Source: Gnomoniopsis sp. IMI 355080 (taxonomy: Eukaryota > Ascomycota > Sordariomycetes > Diaporthales > Gnomoniaceae). From it: DNA of 64,000 nt. Where the stretch lies: contig JAPEVC010000074.1 in NCBI GenBank assembly GCA_027946555.1, forward strand, positions 62,001 to 126,000. Direction: 5' to 3'. This document shows, one piece after another, positions 57,201 through 64,000 of the stretch. The translations under genes and the position numbers were made by a program. The first letter of the stretch is position 1. Every line of letters starts with the position of its first letter. A model generated the notes under the pieces. The model had not been told where the DNA came from, searched no databases, and saw only the letters and a program-made list of their open reading frames with translations.

Positions 57201-59615
57201 GCTACCAACTGCTCAACTAGTCTATTGCACAGAAGTCACCTGCCCTTCGGCGGAGGATACCTAGGAAGCTTCGTCGTCCAATGCACAAGTAAAAATTACA
57301 AGCGAATACTCTATGCGTAATGATGGATTCCATGGGTCATACAGAACTTTGTAAAGTATGGACATTGCTTGGCAGGAACGGAATGCGAGGAACCAGGGAG
57401 CACAACGAAAAACATCAAAAATTGAGTGCGGAAGTTACCATCTCCGGACCCGATCGGATCCGCCACAAGGCTTGTTCTTTCGGGGCTAGCATTCGGAAGA
57501 GCCAAGTCCACATTTTCTTGGCATCTGCTACGAAAAGTGGATCACACGACCAGGTGGAGCTGAGTTTATTAGCCCAAACAGGAGGGTTTCTCGTACTAGA
57601 GTTAAGTTCCGACGTGAGCTTGTCGACCCTGGAGTGGCAGTCGCAGGGTTGTTGCCCAAGGGACCTGCACGGGGTCCAAAGGGAACGAACGCGCGCCAGA
57701 GGGGGATCCAGAGTAGTGGGACAAGAGGGTGCCCGCGCCACCGCCGTGAGAGGCGGGCGGCGAATGCACAAGTGACTACCATGTCGAGCTGTGTGTAGCT
57801 GAATGCACGAGTACATACTCTGACCAGTCGAAAGGGTAACGTTGTTACACGCATTACAGTACATAGTAGCAGCCAGTGGTACAATGATGATTCCTCAAAG
57901 ATCAGATCAGATCAGTCCACTGATGCATCTTGGGCCCTTTCCTTTGGCACGCATTGCATCATGTTGAAAGATAAGGAGAGATGCAATGGTCGCCGCCGTG
58001 TTCAAGGTAAATTGGGACGTGAATAATACGACATACAGTGACCTTGGAAAAGTATCTGGGTAAGGTTGCTCAGGTTGCAGATCATATCATCTTCACAAGC
58101 TGCCTCGGCAAGATATCGTCTCTCAATCAAAGTAAACCACGGTTAGCGTCCAATAGAGTTTGATTAGACAGGGGACAACGGTGTGTTAGCGGTGGTCCAT
58201 AGCAAGCTTGACTCCATCTGGGGTTCAAGGCGGAGGGGCAGAAATGCCAATCATGTCGTACGTAGTAATACAGGATCCGCCTGGGGACATGCCCAAAGAG
58301 GAGACGTGACGATCATTCCCTATGGGGACCTCAATGCCCGAGGACGCGCCGACCTTCTACATACTGTAATGAGTACCTACTGCTACATTAGCATCGTCGA
58401 TACTACTACGCAGTATGTCCAATTTGTATCTACATACGACTGAACGTTCCAGTGCTTCATTGGAAGTACCGTGAGCTCCCTAGGGATTGCAGCGACTACG
58501 TTGGAACCAATTTTTGCTACCCCCCCTTCTTTTCAAAGAAAACGAAAACCAAAGGATACTTCACATGACAGACATCAACAAAGACGGCATCAATCAATGC
58601 TCGGCTTCGGCATTGGAGCTGATCCGCAACGTGAGGTATACTGCGACATATATGCGTGAATACCTTGTACTTTAGGTACTTGGCTAACGTCCCTCCGCAT
58701 CGCATCAATCAACGCTAATAGAGATCGATCGCCTGTTTCGAGAATATTCTGGTGTAGAGAACTTTGTAAGCGAAGCTGGGGAAAGTGGCATCCTAGCTTG
58801 CCCTTCGTCGCATTTTTCACGTCTCCCATTTCGAAACTATTCCACCGTCACCAGAAGCATCACGGGACTGGGGCGAGTATCCCCACACCTTGGTAGTTTG
58901 GCGTGGTGAGATTGCACCCTCATCACAAGACCTCGGCGGGCATTCATGGTCATCCAGCACTGGCTGCCGATCAGGCTCTGAGTAATCCAAGACAGTGAGT
59001 GACACACGGGAAAGGCCCTCTTGACCTGCTCTTTCGGGCGTGGGCGCGCGGACTTGTCCATGGCGGTGCACGCGCATCACATTGCATGGGCTGCCCTGAA
59101 GCTCATCACCACTTTCTGCACGGGTTGCAACCCTTTCCCGGTCAATCTTTACACATCGTATGCGACCCCGCCATGGACACTACTCGTTGTTTCTCTACAT
59201 AGTACATACAACGTAGTCCAATAGTAAACTTCCCCAGGTTTCGAATCGCTTGGCCAGTCTAGTCGGTCATCTGATAAAACAGATGGCGAGTCCAGGTTCA
59301 TCGAACGTGCCCTTGCCCAATCTCTAGAGCAATTTGCCATACCCAGCGCTCCACACCTACCAAACAAGTCCATCGTGTCGGACAAATTTCCCGAAGCCTA
59401 CCACTCGCATCTGCAAGCGTGCCTCCGTACATAGGTAGTAATACATCCCGCGGCCCTTTTTCCAAGAGCTCCCCAGGTTTGACGACTGGGGCCCACCAGG
59501 GACCCAGGTTTCATGCCGTTTGGTTCGGTGCGTCGAGTCCAAGAAGGAAGGTCACCCGGGGCTGTTGTTGATCAATTTTAAACCCCACAAACCCACATAA
59601 GAATCAGAACCCCCA
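54272..59615. other. Gene-poor region, 5.3 kb
   Basis: Contains the transporter gene's promoter and little else that I can support. Small local features: a near-duplicated ACAGATACAGTCCATCA segment at about 56128-56152, an AGATCAGATCAGATCAG run at about 57899-57913, and a GC-rich patch at about 57600-57775 where frames are open on both strands. A 147-codon frame at 55221-55664 has no recognisable product. No transposon, RNA gene or repeat family recognised. Confidence 0.5.
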
Positions 59616-61410
59616 ATGCCCCATAAGGACTATACCACGGTCCCGTCTACACCCCCAGCGCCCACGCCCGTGAGCAGCACAACCACCCTCACCGAGCGCC
59701 GTCCGCCGTCCCCTACGCTCACCGAAGCACTGAGGGGTCTAGGCCAGGGTGGAGCTACAAAGTCTCAAATCTTGAGAGGCCCAGTGACAGACGGCTTTGT
59801 CGAACCGAAGAGCAGTGTCCGGAGGATCGTTCTGAACGCTGGGAAACGCGGGTCTCGTTGCATAGATCACAGCGTTGTGGCACAGGGTCCAACAGACGAA
59901 GGCCTGGACAGACTAGTCCGCACAGTCGACCATAGGGACTCACAGCGTCGGATCCAGCCCAAGAGCCTACCACCCCTCTCACAGGGTGTTCCATCGCGAG
60001 GCATATTCTCCCGGACCAGAGGACACTACGCGTACCGGGACACTGCACATATGTTGCCATTTGCAAAATTACCAGATCGACTATCAAAAGCATCCGGAAT
60101 GTCGGACGTATCCAAAGAAGCGAGAATGGAGCAGGTGGAGGGTGGCTCCGGGGGTGTTTTGGGAGAGAACGGGACCACGTTCGCCAACACAGGAGCGAGT
60201 GGGGCAGCCCCTCTAACGAAAAAGCAGAAGGTGCTAAGGCATTACAAAAAATGGTGGTGGCTGCATCTGTTGGTGTTGATTGCTGTGGTGATCTTGGTGG
60301 TTTGTCTAATGTAAGTGTCGCCATTCTCACGGCCATGTGGAATGCCATTTGCCAGGTGCCAGGTCACAGTACAGGCGCCGAGGAATGGCCTACTTGGCTC
60401 CCAGCTGAAATGCTTGAACTGACTTTGTCCAGTATCTTTGTCGCCATACCCAAGCTCGCCCAAGCCCGGGTCAACCAAGCCACGCTCGCCATCCAAGGCA
60501 TCACTCTATCCCAAACACAAGCGACCAACTTCACGCTCGCCATCAACAGCACCCTCCAGGCCGATGACTCGATCCACGCCGTGATCGACGCCTTTGAGGG
60601 TGTCATGTTTCTGGAAGACTGGCCACCGCAAACGCCCTTTGCCCGCATCGGTTTCCCATCTGTGACGTCTGCGAGTGAGACCGCGGTGAATATCACGCAG
60701 TTCACACAAATCTTGGATATGAATGCGTTTACCGTGTTCAACACCTGGTTCATTCAGAATGAGACCATCCGCGTGAGCGTAGAGGGGGACACGCATTTGA
60801 AAGTAAGTGGGATAAGTCGGAAGTATCCGGTTCATTTCAAAAAGACAATCGAGATGCCGGCATTGAGCAACTTGAATGGGACCACGGTGCCGAACTCGAC
60901 CATCCTGCTGCAACCGAATGCGCAAGGCGATAACTTTGTGGGCACGGCCATTATTCCAAATAGGTCGTTTATTAACTTTGAAATCGTGAGTCTTGCCACT
61001 TGCATTTGCCCTTTCTTTCTCGACCCTGGCTTGCTGGCGAACACCATCTGACCGGCTTTGTTCAACATCCACAGGGCAACTCCTCCTTTATCAACTTTAT
61101 GGTTGATGCCAACGGCACAACCGAGAACGCCGGCACCATCTATATTGACAACCTCACCATCGCGCCCGGCAACCACTCGTATGCGCTGCGCGGCCTTACT
61201 TCACAGACACCGGTCCTGCAGCAGATCCAGGAGCGACCCTACTGCGAAACGGGTTACATCCCTTTCCTGTTGCAGGGTTTGAACGTAACGAATCACGGCC
61301 AGTATTTGAGCTACTTTGCGGAAAGTCTTGCAAGCACGAACCAAAGCGTGGCGCTTCCTATCAAAACGGATTTACAAAACCTTGGATTGACCATCAATTG
61401 TTCGGACTAG
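59616..61410 (+). CDS. DUF3712-family membrane-anchored protein
   Basis: Three exons, 59616-60310, 60433-60985 and 61075-61410, give 527 residues from the ATG at 59616, or 366 from the ATG at 60099 (MSDVSKEARM). Introns of 122 and 89 nt restore VVCL|IIFVAIPKLAQ and FINFEI|GNSSFINF. From about residue 200 the layout is standard for fungal DUF3712 proteins: a cluster of basic and Trp residues (LRHYKKWWWL), one membrane helix (HLLVLIAVVILVVCLIIFVAI), and a long extracellular or vacuolar-lumen beta-rich domain with many N-glycosylation sequons (NFT, NST, NGT, NRS). The function of the family is unknown to me; the topology suggests a cell-surface or secretory-pathway protein. The first 161 residues are disordered and not typical, so the later start is a serious alternative. 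Confidence 0.85.
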
Positions 61411-62264
61411 ATGCAGGAGGGACGGGCATGAGATGAACAACACATGTGAAGGAGATCGAAAGGACCTGAAGAGTCACGACATGAAAGAATGACCCAAGAA
61501 TATTGGCATGTCTCTGGAAGGATCAAGCCTACATTATCCTCTTGGGCCCTGCATGTACATTATCATTAATACCGAGTCATTGATGAGTGTCATTGCTCCA
61601 GTATTTTTTTATTTTTACGTTTATTCTTACTTTAATTCAAGACACGCTGTTCTTGTCACAGGGCTATCATGCACAGCTGCTCACGATACAAGCAACCACA
61701 ACTCCACCTGCAATAGCGGTCCTAATGGTATGTTGAATGTCAACCAGGTACTTACCTAGGTACACCTACTTATGTAGTCTTTTGTGATGGAGTGTAAAGA
61801 CTGGGACTTGACCTCGGCAGGGTAGCATGTACTGTACTTAATGCGGTGCAGATGTAGCTTTCGGAACCCAAGTAAGGAAGTAACGGAAATCCTAGTTGTC
61901 AGATTCAGTTTGGTGCAATCCTACTGAGTTTATTTCAGCAGCAATGTATTCCTATACATGGATGGTACAGAAATATCCTTTTTCGGTGCTTCCCCAAGTA
62001 GAAGGGGGCCATTCCCTGCACGACTTTAACGTTTCCTACATCGTATAATGGTTTTCGACGTCATCGACCGAGCCGCTCCCGAAACGCCGGGTCGCCGCGC
62101 TTTTCAGCAAGGTTCGAAAAAGTCCCGAGGCTGCACTCGACAACGTCCTCCCAACTTGACCGAAGCCCCTCAGCAAGGTATCGAGCGTTTTTACACAGGC
62201 TGAAGGAAGTGATCATTACTACATCGGCTCATCTTTTTTTATTCTGATACACGCACTCCACGCC
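61411..62264. other. Spacer, nothing recognised
   Basis: 3' region of the DUF3712 gene and promoter of the Jac1 gene. Holds a TACTTACCTAGGTACACCTACTT group at 61748-61770 (recurring motif). No coding frame supported. Confidence 0.55.
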
Positions 62265-63134
62265 ATGCGCCGCGCCCTTGTCACGTCCCAGAGCCGCTCG
62301 CCTGCCGGGCTGTGCGCTGCGTGCGCGCGCAAGCCTACCGCCGCGTCGAGAGCCGCGCAATCTGCACTTTCATCATCGACACCCTTTACGCCGCGTTTTG
62401 AACTGTCACGGACACTCTCAAGCTCTGCGCGGCCTCCACCATCTCGGCGCTGGCTCTCCACCTCGCCCGCTCCAGGCCGTGCCTCAGACGCCGCCGCCAC
62501 CGATGCCACCGATGCCGAATCCTCCTCCAAGCCCGTCCACGCGCCCCTCCCCTACTACGCCCTATTCCCGCAAACGCTTGCCACCGGCCCTCCGCCCACC
62601 GGCCCTTTCTCCATCGATGTCCGCGCCCTACGCCGCGAGTTCCTCCAGTTACAAGCTGCCTCTCACCCCGACTTCCACCACGCCGCCGCCGCCTCCTCGT
62701 CGTCCTCTACGTCTCAAACGCACTCCGTCTCTCGACGCAAGGCCGAAGCACTCTCCAGCCACATCAACGCAGCATATAAGACGCTCTCGTCGCCGTTGCT
62801 TCGCGCGCAATACCTTTTGGCCGAACGGTATGGATTCGATCTTGCCGGCGACGAAGCGAGTAGCCTTACCGGCCCGCCAGACGCGGCCTTGCTCGGCGAG
62901 GTGATGGCTGCGCGGGAGGTGATTGAGGATGCGGGGACTGAAGAGGATCTAGAGGGCGTGCGAGCGGAAAATAATGAGAGGATACGGAAGTGTTTGGAGG
63001 AATTGGAGAGGGCGTTTGAGAGGGAGGATGTGACGGCGGCGGTGAGAGAGACGGTGAGATTGAGGTATTGGGAGAATATTCGGGAAAGTGTAGAGGCCTG
63101 GGAAGAAGGAAAACCCGTGATGTTACACCACTGA
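62265..63134 (+). CDS. JAC1: Mitochondrial J-protein co-chaperone for iron-sulfur cluster transfer (Jac1/HscB)
   Basis: Single-exon gene for a 289-residue mitochondrial Hsp40. It stimulates the Hsp70 Ssq1 and recruits it to the scaffold Isu1 for Fe-S cluster transfer. The first 90 residues are rich in Arg, Ser and Ala without acidic residues until about 75, as expected of a mitochondrial presequence. The J domain runs from about 96 (PLPYYALFP) to 180 with the essential HPD at 134-136 (ASHPDFHH). A Ser/Ala loop (HHAAAASSSSSTSQTHS) lengthens helix III. NAAYKTLSSPLLRAQYLL is the conserved start of the HscB C-terminal three-helix bundle, which ends YWENIRESVEAWE. No HscB zinc-binding cysteines are present, as in other fungi. 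Confidence 0.93.
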   Translation: MRRALVTSQSRSPAGLCAACARKPTAASRAAQSALSSSTPFTPRFELSRTLSSSARPPPSRRWLSTSPAPGRASDAAATDATDAESSSKPVHAPLPYYALFPQTLATGPPPTGPFSIDVRALRREFLQLQAASHPDFHHAAAASSSSSTSQTHSVSRRKAEALSSHINAAYKTLSSPLLRAQYLLAERYGFDLAGDEASSLTGPPDAALLGEVMAAREVIEDAGTEEDLEGVRAENNERIRKCLEELERAFEREDVTAAVRETVRLRYWENIRESVEAWEEGKPVMLHH

Positions 63135-64000
63135 AGAGCATTAGGATGCCATATGAAGCCTTCCAGCTCCATGGAGGTGGGGGGGGGGGAATCACCTCGC
63201 AACGAGATAGATGACCATCTTCCTCACTCCACACAAAATTGGGATGGCAATTTCCTACTTAGCAGTTCATAGATATGACACCGAGTTCTACAGATCAGAC
63301 TAGAGGTTCATCAATATAGCATAGGTCAGCCAGGGAAAGGCAATGTACATTTTTTTAATAACATCAACTGAGTATACCCAGGCACATATGGCCATGAACT
63401 TGTGAGTCCCATATCATATCTTGGAGACTTCGTTCATCGAATGTCAATGAATAGCAGTGAATGAGAGCTCCAGGTAGGAGCTGGGCACGTGAAAACAAGG
63501 GATAGCTTCCAAGAGCTGATAAATCACTGCAGAAAAGATGATTCAAGAGCTCCAAAAACTTCATGTAATTCCATTTCCTTATTGGAGGACCCTTACTGAA
63601 GATGTCTATGAAGACGGGATCGTTCTTTAGCAAGGCTACAGGAGGGATTCGCGACATGTCACATTGCGAAGGGAAGTCAGAATCAAAAGGAATCTCCATG
63701 TGGTATTTGACTTTCTCGCTCTCTCTCCCCCTTATCTAATCCTCCATCCCCTGTCCAACATATTATAGACACAACCGTACTGTCTATGTACATTTCTCAT
63801 CCACTCCTTCAGGAAGAAACAATGGTGTCCACGACCCAGCCCATCAATCCAGCCAGTGAAGGCGGCTCAATGGGAGGAGAATTGACCCGGTCATTCATAC
63901 CCTATCCTGTCGACCATTGTTTCCCCGTCCATGCCCAAGACTGATCCCAGTTATAAAGAGAACAGATGATCAAGCAACAACAATAACAGTCCATCAATCA
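63135..64000. other. End of window, possible promoter and start of a plus-strand gene
   Basis: A strong CT-rich tract (about 63712-63760) is followed by an ATATTATAGAC sequence and an ATG in good context (AACAATGG) at 63822. The frame from it runs MVSTTQPINPASEGG and stops at 63944 unless it is spliced. This looks like the promoter and first exon (or a short upstream frame) of a gene running off the window. Also present: an 11-nt G run at 63179-63189. Confidence 0.35.
63364..63699 (-). CDS. Possible small protein, unrecognised
   Basis: Uninterrupted 111-codon frame with an ATG at 63699, starting MEIPFDSDFPSQCD. The composition is balanced with amphipathic stretches (NYMKFLELLNHLFCSDLSAL). 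No signal peptide, no known motif. The pyrimidine-rich promoter-like tract next to it points the other way. It could be an exon or chance. Confidence 0.2.
   Translation of the reverse strand: MEIPFDSDFPSQCDMSRIPPVALLKNDPVFIDIFSKGPPIRKWNYMKFLELLNHLFCSDLSALGSYPLFSRAQLLPGALIHCYSLTFDERSLQDMIWDSQVHGHMCLGILS

Noticed and set aside
57415..57884. Two-strand-open GC-rich patch with 149- and 151-codon frames
   Set aside because: Frames on both strands are Cys/Arg/Ser-rich without motifs. I considered an rRNA fragment, but no conserved rRNA core sequence is visible.
59755..60348. 197-codon minus-strand frame opposite the DUF3712 gene
   Set aside because: Antisense shadow of the Pro/Arg-rich first exon and membrane helix; no conserved features.
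1..64000. Secondary-metabolite cluster, CRISPR array, prophage or intact transposon
   Set aside because: No PKS, NRPS or terpene synthase signature, no regularly spaced repeats, no integrase or transposase; the methyltransferase, transporter and SDR are not grouped with a backbone enzyme.

Overview
This is a 64 kb stretch of a filamentous ascomycete genome (Pezizomycotina; Sordariomycetes is my best guess but not proven). The evidence is short introns of about 50-140 nt with GTRNGT donors and CTRAC/CTAAC-type branch sites, CT-rich promoters, long gene-poor spacers, and families restricted to or typical of moulds (a CFEM/PTH11-like receptor, a fused BioD-BioA enzyme, a DUF3712 protein). I support 16 protein-coding genes well, propose four weak ones, and find no rRNA, tRNA, CRISPR array or intact transposon. 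Exon joins were worked out by hand; for each multi-exon model the summed exon length is a multiple of three and the joins restore family-conserved sequence.

Layout. 0.5-9 kb: a large fungal protein of unknown role (-), then an Osh6/7-type oxysterol-binding protein (+) whose first exon appears frameshifted. 9-17 kb: the U2AF small subunit (-), with a GC-AG intron in its own gene, and a six-C2 tricalbin (+). 18-21 kb: an L-rhamnose-1-dehydrogenase-like SDR (+) and a divergent GH10 glycosidase (-) that carries a 14-nt microexon and a second GC-AG intron. 22-28 kb: a complete late biotin pathway cluster, bioDA (-), bioF (+), bioB (-). 28.8-30 kb: a TMEM19/VTE6 membrane protein (+). 33-35 kb: a paxillin-like two-LIM protein (-). 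35-42 kb: almost empty. 42-43.6 kb: a CFEM/PTH11-like receptor (+). 45.6-49 kb: a branched-chain aminotransferase (+), a coiled-coil protein (-) and a small membrane protein (-). 50.7-54.3 kb: a tocopherol-methyltransferase-like enzyme (-) and a sugar transporter (-). 54-59.6 kb: almost empty. 59.6-63.1 kb: a DUF3712 membrane protein (+) and the iron-sulfur J-protein Jac1 (+).

Functional links. The clearest one is biotin: BioF (KAPA synthase, with a possible C-terminal peroxisomal signal), BioDA (DAPA aminotransferase plus dethiobiotin synthetase) and BioB (mitochondrial-type biotin synthase) cover pimeloyl-CoA to biotin. bioDA and bioF share a 352-bp divergent promoter, and the bioF and bioB stop codons are 22 bp apart. 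BioB is an Fe-S enzyme and Jac1 is an Fe-S assembly co-chaperone, but they lie 35 kb apart and I read nothing into that. Osh6/7-like protein and tricalbin both act at ER-plasma membrane contacts and lie 3.5 kb apart.

I did not find a clearly new multi-gene system. The observations most worth checking are the GC-AG introns (one in the gene for the splice-site-recognition factor itself), the GH10 active-site changes and microexon, the apparent frameshift in the Osh gene, the non-canonical targeting tripeptide on BioF, and a TACCTAGGTA-like motif that recurs in intergenic DNA, including the bioDA/bioF promoter.
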